Assembly: GCF_021390575.1 (NCBI RefSeq)
Contig: NZ_JAJEJQ010000001.1
Span: forward strand, 1,216,501 to 1,280,500
DNA: 64,000 bases
DNA from: Paraburkholderia adhaesiva
Lineage (GTDB): Bacteria; Pseudomonadota; Gammaproteobacteria; Burkholderiales; Burkholderiaceae
Direction: 5' to 3'
The stretch's first letter is position 1. Each line of letters begins with the position of its first letter. Shown one piece after another: positions 19,495-29,089 of this stretch. A program made the translations under genes and the position numbers. The notes beneath the pieces are model-generated. The model saw only the letters and a program-made list of their open reading frames with translations, was not told the origin of the DNA and made no database searches.

Positions 19495-20958
19495 TTAAGC
19501 GGGCGGCCCGTCGCCTTGCGCATACTCATCGTCGCGAATGGCGGCGCGTTGCTGGTCGGGCGGGATGTTGTCCGCAGCAGGGAATTCAACGACAACGGCA
19601 AGTCCGCGGCCCTTCAACCCCGGCTCGAAGTGGACCGTACCGCTGAAGTACCGCGCGATGCGATCGACGATCGACAGCCCGAGCCCGCTGCCCGGAGCCT
19701 GCACGCTGGCGCCGCGATAAAAGCGGTCGGTTAGCCGCGCGCGCTCGTCGTCGTCGACGCCGGGCCCGTCGTCGCGGACTGCAAGGCATTGCATCGCGCC
19801 GCGCTTGAATAGCGAAATTTCGATGTGTCCGTCGTGCGTGCCGTATTTGATCGCGTTGTCGAGCAGGTTATCGAGCAGTATGGCAATGAGAACCGGATCG
19901 GCGTGAATGGTGTGCGCGCCATGACATTTGACGGCGATGGCGATCGACTTCTCGCGCGCATGGGCAACGTGGCGGCTGACTGCCTCTTCCACGATTCCGT
20001 TCAACGCAACGCTGCTGGCCGGAATGCGCTCGTGCTCGTCGAGCCGTGCGAGCAGAAGCAATTGCTCGGCTAGACGCGCGCTGCGGTCGACACCCTGAAC
20101 GACCCGCTGCATGGCGAGTCGCTGCAGTGACGGATCGTTTGCCGCCAACGCGACCTGCGCCTGGATCTTGATGGCAGCAAGCGGCGTCTTCAGTTCATGG
20201 GCCGCATCGGACGTGAATGAGCGTTCGCGCACAAGCGATTGCCGGAGTTGAGAGAGCAGGCGGTTGATGGCATCGACGAGTGGTCGTACTTCGTCCGGTA
20301 CGGCGGCAATGCCGATGGGCTCGAGAGAATCGGGGGCCCGCGCGCGAATGGACGCGGACAACGTCTTGAGCGGGGTGAGGCTTCGACCGATCGCGTACCA
20401 GAGCAGAATCGCGAGCACGGGCAGGGCGGCGAGCAACGGCCAGACGATTTGCCAGGCCGTGTCGGTCGCGAGATCGCTTTCCGTGTTGGACGCGACCATC
20501 ACCCGAACCGTCCGGTCTGCTTCCGCATCACGCAGTTCATAGAGGCGCCACGGGACGCCATCGATCTTGAGCGTCCGGGGCCACGGACGCCCATCGTACC
20601 AGGCGCCCAGCGTGGCTGCGTCGCTCGGTACGCTCGACGCCAGGACGCGGCCGTCTGGTCCGAGCACCTCGAAGAGAACGTGTCGGGGCAGGAGATCGCT
20701 GTCCACCTCTTCGCTGTCCGGCTGCGCCGGGTCGGTCACCTCAAACCGGATGTCGATGGGAGTGCGCACGAACCGGTCCAGATCGGCATCGTCGAGGCGG
20801 GCGAAGAGCACCGCGTATTCGACGAGCCGCGCATCCTCGTATTCCTGAACCTCGCGCGACGCGTGCCGGAAACTGCTGAAAACCGCCACGATCCAGACGA
20901 GGGAAACACAGGACAGCAGCGTCAATGAGAGGCGGCGGCGGATCGAGTGCGACATCAT
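19495..20958 (-). CDS. Two-component sensor histidine kinase
   Basis: A 487-residue kinase from the ATG at 20958, overlapping the regulator's stop (ATGA). An N-terminal membrane helix (LTLLSCVSLVWIVAVF) and a second (WPLLAALPVLAILLWYAIG) flank a periplasmic sensor. The H-box is SDAAHELKTPLAAIK, the N-box DNLLDNAIKYG, and the ATP-lid motifs are DDGPGVDDD and GSGLGLSIV. The layout matches QseC/TctE-like kinases. The signal cannot be read from the sequence. Confidence 0.9.
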   Translation of the reverse strand: MMSHSIRRRLSLTLLSCVSLVWIVAVFSSFRHASREVQEYEDARLVEYAVLFARLDDADLDRFVRTPIDIRFEVTDPAQPDSEEVDSDLLPRHVLFEVLGPDGRVLASSVPSDAATLGAWYDGRPWPRTLKIDGVPWRLYELRDAEADRTVRVMVASNTESDLATDTAWQIVWPLLAALPVLAILLWYAIGRSLTPLKTLSASIRARAPDSLEPIGIAAVPDEVRPLVDAINRLLSQLRQSLVRERSFTSDAAHELKTPLAAIKIQAQVALAANDPSLQRLAMQRVVQGVDRSARLAEQLLLLARLDEHERIPASSVALNGIVEEAVSRHVAHAREKSIAIAVKCHGAHTIHADPVLIAILLDNLLDNAIKYGTHDGHIEISLFKRGAMQCLAVRDDGPGVDDDERARLTDRFYRGASVQAPGSGLGLSIVDRIARYFSGTVHFEPGLKGRGLAVVVEFPAADNIPPDQQRAAIRDDEYAQGDGPPA

Positions 20959-21614
20959 GGCTTTTCGACAATGTACCCAATTCCGCGAATCGTCCGGATC
21001 AAATCGGCGCCGAGCTTCTTGCGCAAATTCGAAACGTGCACTTCGATGGCGTTGCTTTCGACGCCGTCCGACCAGCCGTATAGAAGATCTTCGAGACGCG
21101 TTCGCGATTGCGGCATGCCCTGATGCGTGATCAACTGGATCAGGATGGACCATTCTTTGGCGGTCAGTGCGACGCGGCTATCGTTGCGTGTGACGGTATG
21201 CGTTGCCAGGTCGACCGCGATGTCTCGCCAGACGATGGTTTCGCCGCTGCGTCCTTGCGAACGGCGCACCAGTGCGCGGCTGCGCGCGAGCATTTCAGAA
21301 AGCTCGAACGGCTTGGCCAGGTAATCGTCCGCACCGGCATCGAGACCCCGGACGCGGTCCGCCACCGTGCCGCGTGCGGTGAGCACCAGTACGGGCGTAT
21401 CGTCGCCCGCTTCACGCATCGAGCGAAGGAGGTCGTTTCCCGACTTGCCTGGCAAGCCGAGATCGAGGACGACCAGCGCATAGCGCGTCGTGGCGAGCGC
21501 TATCGCGGCGTCGCGGCCGTCGCGCACCCACTCGACGTCATAATCCGCCTGACTCAAGCTGATTTCCACGCCGCTGCCAATCAGGTCGTCATCTTCAACG
21601 AGAAGAATTTTCAT
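20955..21614 (-). CDS. OmpR-family response regulator
   Basis: A 219-residue regulator from the ATG at 21614. The receiver domain has the acidic pocket EDDD and phospho-acceptor D51 (LVVLDLGLPG), the switch Thr in VLTARG and the Lys of LAKPF. The C-terminal winged helix (HVSNLRKKLGADLIRTIRGIGYI) binds DNA. It is the first gene of an operon with its kinase and cytochrome b561. QseB/PmrA-like by layout. Confidence 0.9.
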   Translation of the reverse strand: MKILLVEDDDLIGSGVEISLSQADYDVEWVRDGRDAAIALATTRYALVVLDLGLPGKSGNDLLRSMREAGDDTPVLVLTARGTVADRVRGLDAGADDYLAKPFELSEMLARSRALVRRSQGRSGETIVWRDIAVDLATHTVTRNDSRVALTAKEWSILIQLITHQGMPQSRTRLEDLLYGWSDGVESNAIEVHVSNLRKKLGADLIRTIRGIGYIVEKP

Positions 21615-21683
21615 GAGCAAGTGACATCGCGTTGCATCGCGGACATCCCGCGAACCGCCACGCCGGCATGGGCCGGACGCCCG

Positions 21684-22304
21684 TCAGTCTGCTTCTTTGC
21701 GGCACAGGCAATAAATGAACTTCTGAACCGTCCCGAACGGAGTGTGGTGCTCTTCGCGCTCCTGTCTGAGAAGCGTGAACGGAGCGCCAAATTCGTCATG
21801 CAACGCGTCGGGGCTGTAGCGAACCACAGGCAGGCCGCTGCAGTGATCGGGGCCATCCTCCGCGAACGTCGCGACGATAACACTGCCGCCAGGTTTGACT
21901 GCCCGCAGCACCGTCCGGACGTAGGCTTCGCGTTCCTCTTTGGCGGTCAGGAAGTGAAAAACCGCCCTGTCGTGCCAGACGTCGTAGGCGTGGACGGGAA
22001 GCTCGATTTGCGTGATGTCGCCAGCGATCCACGCGACGCGATTTGCGCGCGCACCCAGGCGGGTCCTCGCCGCGGACAAGGCAGCCTCGGACAGGTCGAG
22101 CACGGTGAGGTTGAGATAGCCTTCACCGATCAGGTCATCGATCAACGTGGAGGCGCCGCCACCCACATCGATGATCGTGGCATCCTTTGCTACGCCGGTT
22201 TGCCGGATCAGTTCTACGGATTGGCGAGCATGCTCCTGGAACCAGCTCACGCCGGTCGGGGACTTTGTCGTGTAAACCCGCTCCCAGTGTTCCCTGGATT
22301 GCAT
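21684..22304 (-). CDS. Class I SAM-dependent methyltransferase
   Basis: A 206-residue methyltransferase from the ATG at 22304 (AGGGG upstream). Motif I is IIDVGGGAST; LTVLDLSEAAL is the acidic motif II that contacts the ribose, and DVWHDRAVFHFL follows as motif IV. The N-terminal HWERVYTTKSPTGVSWFQ is typical of small-molecule or tellurite/thiol-type methyltransferases. It is 69 bases from the regulator gene, same strand. Substrate unknown. Confidence 0.82.
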   Translation of the reverse strand: MQSREHWERVYTTKSPTGVSWFQEHARQSVELIRQTGVAKDATIIDVGGGASTLIDDLIGEGYLNLTVLDLSEAALSAARTRLGARANRVAWIAGDITQIELPVHAYDVWHDRAVFHFLTAKEEREAYVRTVLRAVKPGGSVIVATFAEDGPDHCSGLPVVRYSPDALHDEFGAPFTLLRQEREEHHTPFGTVQKFIYCLCRKEAD

Positions 22305-22966
22305 AGTTTCCCCTGTATATGCAAAAAGCCACCGAGGTTTCAATTCACAACTATACATAAATTGCACCAGACCGTTCGGGTTGAAATCGGTGCACTTTGG
22401 TGATTTATCGGTGCGCGGCGCATGTTGCGGCGGTAGCGTTCGCGCATAAAGCGGCCCTTCCGGTGCACTGCTCGCAGCGCGGCGTTGTCTTGCCAGCGCG
22501 AGATAGTGAAATTGAATTGAAATTAACGCTTAATCTTTTCTTCAGGTACCGGCAGTAAAGTACTCCTTTAACGCGAATCCTGAGCGCGGATACGTGACGC
22601 GTCACCGCGAGCATTGTCATTGCCCAGCGCGTGACCGCGGCAGGAACGTTGCCTGTCTCGAGGTCGGGTGCTCAGGTCGCCTGGACGCAAATCCGCGGAG
22701 TCGGACGGGCGTTCCGGGTGCACAGCGTGGTCGAAAGCGCTGCTTTCACGCCGATCCGTATCGCCTAAGCGGTGGCGATCGTCATTTTCCGGCGTTCCGA
22801 AGAAATACTTACATCTTGCCAACGCCGTGCATCGCAGCACATCCGTTGTCGTGCGCGGTCAAGACAGGCACTAAATGCGCGCAACGCGTCTGACGCGGCG
22901 CTCAATCGACACATCGCCACGTCTATCTTTCATTCGTCAGTCATGCGAAACGAAAAGGTGGCAGCC
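22305..22966. other. Non-coding stretch between methyltransferase and PAP2 phosphatase
   Basis: About 660 bases. Open frames here lack ribosome sites and family features. Slightly AT-rich patches at 22320-22365 and 22505-22570 may hold the divergent promoters. Nothing else seen. Confidence 0.4.
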
Positions 22967-23599
22967 ATGGTCTTCCGGTTATTGACGTTCTCGCGACGTG
23001 TCTTCAATCCGCTGATCGTCGCGGCGTCCATGAGTATCGTCAGCGTCGCGGCCCACGCGGGTCTTGACCACAAACTGGCCTATGACCAAAGCGGAATCTG
23101 GAACCGGAACGTTCAGCTGGCCCTTGAGTATTCGGCCATTGCCATTACGACGGGTGGCGCGCTGTGGCTGGGCGATGGCACGGAACTCGGGCATACGTTC
23201 TGGCAAACCGCGGATGCGGTGGCCATATCCGCCGTTGCTGCGCAGGGCATGAAATATGCGTTCAGGCGTGCACGCCCCGATAGTGGATTGGGGCCGAACG
23301 CGTGGTTCGTGAAAGGTGGAGACAGCTTCCCGAGCGGAGAAGTCACCCTGCAGGCGAGCTTCGTCACGCCGTTTATCGTCAATTACGGGCGGCGTTATCC
23401 GTTGGTCTGGGCACTCGAATTACTGCCCGCCTATGATGCGGTGGCGCGGATGAAGGCGCAGGCGCACTGGCAAACGGACGTTCTCGCGGGGTGGGCGCTG
23501 GGCACGGCTGTCGGTTACCTGTCGACGACATGGAATACGTCGCTATTCGTCCAGATACTTCCACACGGTCTGACCGTTGGATTTTCTAAACGATTCTGA
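22967..23599 (+). CDS. PAP2 superfamily phosphatase with altered C2 motif
   Basis: A 210-residue protein from the ATG at 22967 (AAGGTGG seven bases upstream; an ATG at 22943 is possible). A signal peptide ends at AHA. PAP2 motifs: C1 K96-x6-R103-P104; C2 PSGE (120s) where the usual histidine is Glu (E125); C3 R161-x5-H167-x3-D171. C3 keeps the nucleophilic His. Such enzymes dephosphorylate lipids (undecaprenyl pyrophosphate, lipid A or phosphatidate) on the periplasmic face. The missing C2 His may change or weaken activity. Confidence 0.8.
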   Translation: MVFRLLTFSRRVFNPLIVAASMSIVSVAAHAGLDHKLAYDQSGIWNRNVQLALEYSAIAITTGGALWLGDGTELGHTFWQTADAVAISAVAAQGMKYAFRRARPDSGLGPNAWFVKGGDSFPSGEVTLQASFVTPFIVNYGRRYPLVWALELLPAYDAVARMKAQAHWQTDVLAGWALGTAVGYLSTTWNTSLFVQILPHGLTVGFSKRF

Positions 23600-23613
23600 C
23601 AAGTGCTTAGACG

Positions 23614-23758
23614 CTAGCGGTCAGTTCCTGGCCGTCCCACCGGAAACGCGCGCGGAAGCATCGTGGTCAGGACGTCGTCTTTGAGAACGATGTGGTGGAA
23701 AAGAGCCGCGAGTGCGAGAAATCCCGCGAGCCACACGAATCGTCTAACGAGGCCAGCA
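23614..23758 (-). pseudogene. Cytochrome b561 remnant (C-terminal piece)
   Basis: On the minus strand the frame ending at the TAG at 23614-23616 reads LALAALFHHIVLKDDVLTTMLP, very like the end of b561 proteins (the intact one at 18900-19427 has VGAALLHRFVLRDQTLQRMMP). No open frame with the three earlier haem helices is present upstream. It appears to be the tail of a decayed or deleted gene; the rest of 23760-23927 shows nothing. Confidence 0.5.
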
Positions 23759-23927
23759 GGGCACGAAGAGTAGTGGAGTTAATCGCGCAGCCTGTTTTTT
23801 CATCGCGCGATGCTCTTCGTGCCGTCCGATCTGATCGAGTGAAACACGATGCGGCGCGGCGGAAAAGGACGGGCGGTGCGCCGTCCACCTTTCGACCGGC
23901 TATAGACGCGAACGTCATCAGCGCCGG

Positions 23928-24611
23928 TTATAGCAGCCCCGCGCACAGCCCCACGAGGATCGAGCCGATCAGCAGTACCGCACCGATCGTCTTGCGCTTG
24001 TTCAACTCGGTCCACAACAGCACGCCGGTCAGCGAAAGCAGAATCAGCGCGCCTGCAAACGTGTCGATGAACAGCACCCAGCCGACGCTCATCCCGACGC
24101 CTTTGTGCAGATTCGTGAGGGTCGCCATCAGCGAGCTGTTGGTGCGCTTGAGCGTCACGTAATCATTGCCGCTCCAGTATTCGACGTTCACGTTCTCGTT
24201 CGGTGCGGAAAACGCGAGCTGCCAATGTTCGGGTTGTAACGTCGTGCGATCGCCCCACGCCACCGTGTGCGCCGGCTCTTTCTGCACGCGGCCCATGCGC
24301 TCGGGCAGCTTGAGATCGGCTTGTGACTTCAGCCATTTCGCCAGCTCGCGTGGCGTTTCGGGTGCGGGATCGGGCAGCGCGAGTTGCATCGACGATACCT
24401 GTGGCGCGCCAGGCGTTATGCGCAGCGGTTCCATGCGGTGATTGAGCACGAAACCCGTGACGCCGAACAGCAGGCCGAGCACGGCGCCCCACAGGCCCAG
24501 CCAAACGTGCACCTTGCGCAGCCACTTGATGAATGTCGCGCGCCGCGAGCGCGTTGCGCGTTCGGCGCGTTGCTGGTCGTCCATGAGAACGGCCGAATCG
24601 GTAGAAGTCAT
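23928..24611 (-). CDS. PepSY-associated transmembrane protein
   Basis: A 227-residue membrane protein. The [33 protein letters not shown] start is the PepSY-TM signature; two C-terminal helices ([25 protein letters not shown] and [20 protein letters not shown]) follow a periplasmic loop. Such proteins commonly accompany TonB siderophore receptors and are thought to help release iron by reduction. Its ATG overlaps the stop of the PiuC gene (ATGA), so it is the third gene of the iron operon. Confidence 0.85.
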   Translation of the reverse strand: MTSTDSAVLMDDQQRAERATRSRRATFIKWLRKVHVWLGLWGAVLGLLFGVTGFVLNHRMEPLRITPGAPQVSSMQLALPDPAPETPRELAKWLKSQADLKLPERMGRVQKEPAHTVAWGDRTTLQPEHWQLAFSAPNENVNVEYWSGNDYVTLKRTNSSLMATLTNLHKGVGMSVGWVLFIDTFAGALILLSLTGVLLWTELNKRKTIGAVLLIGSILVGLCAGLL

Positions 24612-25291
24612 GTCTCACTCCAAAGACGCAAAAGATTGTGATAACAGCCGACGAGACTGCGGCGCGCCTCAACGTCCGCATCGTTCGCGTTAAGGCGTTG
24701 AATGGCGGTGTCCATGTCGAAAAGCAGCGCGCGTTTGGTGTCGTCGCGCACGAGGCTCTGCACCCAGAAGAAGCTGCCGACGCGCTGGCCGCGCGTGACG
24801 GGGCGCACTTCGTGCAGGCTCGTCGCGGGGTAGACGACCATGGCGCCTGCGGGCAGCTTGACTTCCTGCGCGCCGTACGTGTCCTCGATCACGAGTTCGC
24901 CGCCGTCGTATTCGTCGGGCGACGAGAGAAACAACGTCGCCGAGACGTCCGTGCGCAACTTCACGCCGTTGGGCAGCACGCGCACCGCGCCATCGACGTG
25001 CGCGCCGAACGTCATCCCGCCTTCGTAGCGGTTGAAGAGCGGCGGATACACCTGATTCGGCAGCGCCGCGCTGATGAAGAGCGGATTGCGTTCGATCGCG
25101 GCAAGCACCATGTCGCCCAGTTCGCGTGCGATCGGCGAGTGTTCGGCGATCTGCTGATTGCGCTTGACCGGCGCGCCTTGCCAGCCCGCTGTCGCGCGAC
25201 CGTCCACCCAGGCTTCGCCCGCGGCGTCGAGCCGCGCGCGCATCGCGCGCACCTGGTCGGGTGTGAGGACGTGGGGAATCTGAATCAGCAT
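24608..25291 (-). CDS. piuC: PKHD-type Fe(II)/2-oxoglutarate hydroxylase (PiuC)
   Basis: A 227-residue protein from the ATG at 25291 (AAGGAAA upstream). The double-stranded beta-helix iron site is seen as FGAHVDGAV (H-x-D) with a later His in SLHEVRPV, and the 2-oxoglutarate Arg in [29 protein letters not shown] is typical of the family. PiuC-type genes are iron-starvation induced and sit beside TonB receptors, as here; the physiological substrate is not established. Confidence 0.88.
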   Translation of the reverse strand: MLIQIPHVLTPDQVRAMRARLDAAGEAWVDGRATAGWQGAPVKRNQQIAEHSPIARELGDMVLAAIERNPLFISAALPNQVYPPLFNRYEGGMTFGAHVDGAVRVLPNGVKLRTDVSATLFLSSPDEYDGGELVIEDTYGAQEVKLPAGAMVVYPATSLHEVRPVTRGQRVGSFFWVQSLVRDDTKRALLFDMDTAIQRLNANDADVEARRSLVGCYHNLLRLWSET

Positions 25292-25334
25292 CGTCGTTTC
25301 CTTGTTGCACGCTATTTCGTAGCGGTCACACGCG

Positions 25335-25357
25335 AAAGCCGGCACTGCGCCGGCTTT
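25335..25357. terminator. Hairpin between TonB receptor and piuC genes
   Basis: A 9-bp perfect stem AAAGCCGGC / GCCGGCTTT with a 5-base loop. There is no T-run, so it is more likely an RNA-stability or partial-attenuation element within the iron operon than a full terminator. Confidence 0.4.
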
Positions 25358-25429
25358 GCGTGATACGCCGATAGGGTTGGCAGGCACGCCGGGCGTCGGC
25401 GCGCCTGCCGCGATTGCCTGCCGCCTTCG

Positions 25430-27595
25430 TCAGATCCGGTAACTGAACGTCGCGAGGAACGTTCGGCCGATGCCGGGCACCGCGCGGCCACCATCGGACG
25501 GAACGAGCGCGTCGTAGTAAAACTTGTTGGTCAGGTTGAGCAGGTTCAGGCGGACGTCCCACTTCTTCTGGTGATAGGCGGCCATCGCATCCCAGCGCGT
25601 GTAGCCACCCACCGAGACGTAATTCGTGTTTGCCGCGTAACGCCCGGACATATAGATCGGGCCGCCGCCCACCTCCCAGTGCGGGGTGAAGGCGTAGGTC
25701 GTCCAGAGCGTCAGCGTGTTGCGCGGCGTATTCGCCAGCGTGTTGCCCTGAGTGCCGTCCAGCGCCTTGATCACGGTGCCGTCCAAATAGGTGTAGGCGC
25801 CGAACATCTGCCACTTGTCCGTGATATGGCCGCTCACGCCGGCCTGAAAACCGCGAACGCGCACATCGCCTTCGAGCAGGTATTCGCCGGTCGATGTCTG
25901 CGTGCGCGCGTTGTTCTTCTCCTGCTGAAACAACGCTGAGGTTACCGAAAGATTGCCGCCCAGCAGATCCCACTTGCTGCCCACTTCATATGACTTCGTG
26001 CTCTCCGGCGCGAGGTTCTGCGTATTGTTCGTGACGGTGAGCGATTCGAGCGACGGATTGAACGAGGTGCCGTACGAGAAGTAGTACGACTGCCAGTCGG
26101 TGGGCTGATAGACCACGCCCGCACGCACGCTCGTAAAGGTATTGGTCTGGTCCGCGTAGGCCGGCGCACTGATGGTGTTCGCGATATGCGCCTGGAAGCG
26201 GTCCCAGCGCAACCCGCCGATCAGTTTCCAGTGCGGGCCTATCGACATCGTTTCGTTCATGTAGGCCGCAAGCGTCGTCGCGCCGGACTCCGCGTGGTTG
26301 TCGATGACCTGCGTGATGGTCGAGGGCGTAGGGATGTACACCGGATCGAGCAGCGAGACGATCGGCAGGTTGTTTCGTTTGTAGGCCTGGTTCGTATAGC
26401 TGTCGTGGCCCACTTCGACACCCGCGATCAGATCGTGCTTGAGAAAGCCCGTGTCGAACTTGTATTCGGCCATCGTGTCGTTGTAGATCGAGTGATTCTC
26501 GATCACACGGTCGTGGCTCGCGAGCTTGATATAGAGGTCGGAGAGCGGCAACGACGTGTGGTTGCCCGCCGAAAGCGCCGTGCTCGTGGCGAGCGGCCCG
26601 GTCAGCACCGCGCCCGGCGCGGTTTCGCGCGCGTCCGTGAGCGAATGCGAGAACATCGTCCGGTTGCTGATCGTGAACTGGTCGTTGAACTTGTGATCGA
26701 TGCGCGCCGAGACCCGCTGTATGTCCTGAATCGTGCGGTCGTCGGTCAGGCCGTAGTACGTGCTCTTCGATGGCGCGAACGCATGGCCGTTGATCGATTG
26801 CACGCCGTAGTCCGGCATGTCGTAGTTGTGCTGGATCAGCGCCGAGAGCGTCACCTCGGTCGGCGTGCCGATCCCGAAGCGCAACTCGGGTGCAATGCCG
26901 TAGTCCTTGTTCTTCATCTCGTCGCGCGTTGAACCCAGCGACTGGCCGAACGCATTGATGCGGAACGCAGCCGTATCCCCGAGCGGACGGTTCAGGTCGA
27001 CCGTCGTGCGATAGCGGTCGTCGGTGCCGAGGGTGGTCGACACTTCCGCCGACGGCGTGAGATTGGCTTTCTTCGACACCTGGTTGATCACGCCGCCCGT
27101 CGAGCCACGGCCGAACAGCATCGACGAAGGGCCATAGAGCACTTCGATGGCGTCGAGGTCGAATGTGTCGCGATAGTACTGGTTGCGGTCGCGAAAGCCG
27201 TCCAGGTAGATGTCGTTCTGTGCCGTGAAGCCGCGCAGGTTGATGTTGTTGCCGATCTGACCGCCTTCTGCGGCACCCAGCGTGACGCCGGGTGCGTTAC
27301 GCAGTGCGTCCTGGAACGAGGTCACGCCCTGCGACTGCAACAGCGCCCGGTTGATGACGGTCACCGACTGCGGGATATCGCGCAGCGCCGTAGGTGTCTT
27401 GGCGCCGACAGTCGCAGTTTCGGCCTGAAAATCCTGCTGCGCGGCACTCGCCGATACGCTGATGGTGGGTAGCGTGGCGTTGTCGGCGGCCGGCGTGGTG
27501 GCGGCCGCGGGGGCAGTCTGGGCGACTGCGTGCGAAGCGAAAGGCACGGCAAAGGCCAACGCGAGGGAACTCGCGAGCGGCGTCCGGTTCAACAT
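25430..27595 (-). CDS. TonB-dependent siderophore receptor
   Basis: A 721-residue outer-membrane receptor from the ATG at 27595. A signal peptide ends at AVAQ. The plug domain shows TALRDIPQSVTVINRALLQSQG, DALRNAPGV, INLRGF, DIYLDGFRDR and VLYGPSSMLFGRGSTGGVINQVSK. A 22-strand barrel ends with FLATFSYRI (terminal aromatic-rich strand). Fiu/PiuA-like catecholate receptors have this length and context. A Fur box at 27766-27784 lies about 170 bases upstream, so it is iron-repressed. It heads the piuC-PepSY operon. Confidence 0.9.
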   Translation of the reverse strand: MLNRTPLASSLALAFAVPFASHAVAQTAPAAATTPAADNATLPTISVSASAAQQDFQAETATVGAKTPTALRDIPQSVTVINRALLQSQGVTSFQDALRNAPGVTLGAAEGGQIGNNINLRGFTAQNDIYLDGFRDRNQYYRDTFDLDAIEVLYGPSSMLFGRGSTGGVINQVSKKANLTPSAEVSTTLGTDDRYRTTVDLNRPLGDTAAFRINAFGQSLGSTRDEMKNKDYGIAPELRFGIGTPTEVTLSALIQHNYDMPDYGVQSINGHAFAPSKSTYYGLTDDRTIQDIQRVSARIDHKFNDQFTISNRTMFSHSLTDARETAPGAVLTGPLATSTALSAGNHTSLPLSDLYIKLASHDRVIENHSIYNDTMAEYKFDTGFLKHDLIAGVEVGHDSYTNQAYKRNNLPIVSLLDPVYIPTPSTITQVIDNHAESGATTLAAYMNETMSIGPHWKLIGGLRWDRFQAHIANTISAPAYADQTNTFTSVRAGVVYQPTDWQSYYFSYGTSFNPSLESLTVTNNTQNLAPESTKSYEVGSKWDLLGGNLSVTSALFQQEKNNARTQTSTGEYLLEGDVRVRGFQAGVSGHITDKWQMFGAYTYLDGTVIKALDGTQGNTLANTPRNTLTLWTTYAFTPHWEVGGGPIYMSGRYAANTNYVSVGGYTRWDAMAAYHQKKWDVRLNLLNLTNKFYYDALVPSDGGRAVPGIGRTFLATFSYRI

Positions 27596-27765
27596 GGGGC
27601 TCCTTGGCGACAAAAATGAATCCGGCTGCCGGATGCGCGGAGAGTGCGCGATCGGCACGGACGTTTTTGGCTGGCAGGCCGCCCCGGTTGGCTAACCGTT
27701 CGGGTTCGACTTCGAGCTGGCTATCTGTTGTTGAAAGTGCGACAGCGCGTGGTTCTCTGTTCGCG

Positions 27766-27784
27766 AATGAGAATCGTTATCATC
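27766..27784. promoter_or_regulatory. Fur box of the siderophore receptor operon
   Basis: AATGAGAATCGTTATCATC closely matches the 19-bp Fur consensus (GATAATGATAATCATTATC), with hexamers GAGAAT and TATCAT in inverted order. It lies upstream of the TonB receptor gene, predicting repression by Fur-Fe(II). Confidence 0.8.
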
Positions 27785-28150
27785 TCAGATGTTTCCCTTT
27801 CTTTCAATCGGATTTCGACGTGGATCAAGTCTGTCCTCGAACGGCGGGGTAGAGCGTGCCAGGCGGACGGTTTGCCGCGGCTACCGATGCTGCTGCACTC
27901 GCGCTACACAGGCCGGTGATGCCGTCGAGTGTGCCGAAGGACCTGGCGCATCTCGGCTGCCGAGCCGTGACCCGGGCGCATTCCCGACTTCCCGATGCAA
28001 TGAATGAGCAAGATCCGGCTGTTATTTTTTCTCACATATCGGTGAAAATCCTTCATTAAGAGCCGCGCGCCGCACGGCTTACGATCAACAGGCGTTTGCG
28101 CCGCCGCGGCGAGGTCGTTCGCGCCTCGCTGGTTTTCACCGAGCCCTCCC
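27785..28150. other. Non-coding stretch before the EamA transporter gene
   Basis: About 365 bases between the Fur box and the EamA start. No gene seen. It probably contains the divergent promoter; no clear motif was found. Confidence 0.35.
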
Positions 28151-29089
28151 ATGAACCCGATCGAACTCGCTCAACTCCTCGTTCTCGCCGCCTTGTGGGG
28201 CGGGTCGTTTCTGTTTATCCGCGTCGGCGTGACCGATTTCGGGGTTGCGCCGCTGATGGCGCTGCGCGTCGGCATCGGCGCGCTATTTCTGTTGCTCGTG
28301 CTGTTCTCGCGCCGCCCGGCGCGCGAGGCAATCGGCACGCTGCGCGAGCGAGCTTTGCCGCTCTTCGTCGTCGGGATCCTCAATTCTGCTGCGCCGTTCT
28401 GTCTTTTCGCCTGGGCCGAGCTGACGCTATCCGCGGGCGTGACTTCGGTCATCAACGCGACGACCCCGCTTTGGGGTGCAGTCGTCGCGTATCTGTGGCT
28501 CAAGGACACATTGAGCGGGGCACGCGTAGTCGGACTCGCGATCGGGTTTGCGGGCGTGCTTGCGCTCGTCGGCGACCAGATCCTGACGCATGCGGGCGAC
28601 GGCGCTTCATCTGCGACCACGGCGCTCGCGGCGGCGGCTGCGCTCGGCGCGACGCTGCTCTACGGCATCGCCGCGAGCTATACGAAGCGTCACCTGACCG
28701 GTGTCGATCCGCTCACTGTCGCTGCGGGCACGATGACGGCGGCCACCGTCGTGCTCGTGCCGTTTGCCGTCGCGACGTGGCCGTCGACGCCGATTTCCCT
28801 GAACGCGTGGGGCGCCGTGATAGGGCTCGGCATCGCCTGCACGGGTGTCGCCTATCTGCTGTTCTTCCGGCTGATCGCGGCCATTGGCCCTGCGCGTACG
28901 ATTACCGTCACGTTCGTGATTCCCGTGTTCGGCATCCTGTGGGGCGCGCTCTTTCTTAACGAGCGCGTGTCGGCGAGCATGGTCGGCGCGTGTGCGACGA
29001 TTCTCGTCGGTACGGCGCTGGCGACAGGCTTCGTCAAGCGACTGCCCGGTCTCGGTGCGCGACGCAGTGAGGCGCGCGCCGAACGATGA
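28151..29089 (+). CDS. EamA/DMT-family transporter
   Basis: A 312-residue protein with ten hydrophobic helices in two five-helix repeats (LLVLAALWGGSFLFIRVG; later LGIACTGVAYLLFFRLIAAIGPARTITVTFVIPVFGILWGALFLNE). Drug/metabolite-type exporters of this family move amino acids, sugars or metabolites out of the cell. The neighbours give no clue to substrate. Confidence 0.85.
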   Translation: MNPIELAQLLVLAALWGGSFLFIRVGVTDFGVAPLMALRVGIGALFLLLVLFSRRPAREAIGTLRERALPLFVVGILNSAAPFCLFAWAELTLSAGVTSVINATTPLWGAVVAYLWLKDTLSGARVVGLAIGFAGVLALVGDQILTHAGDGASSATTALAAAAALGATLLYGIAASYTKRHLTGVDPLTVAAGTMTAATVVLVPFAVATWPSTPISLNAWGAVIGLGIACTGVAYLLFFRLIAAIGPARTITVTFVIPVFGILWGALFLNERVSASMVGACATILVGTALATGFVKRLPGLGARRSEARAER

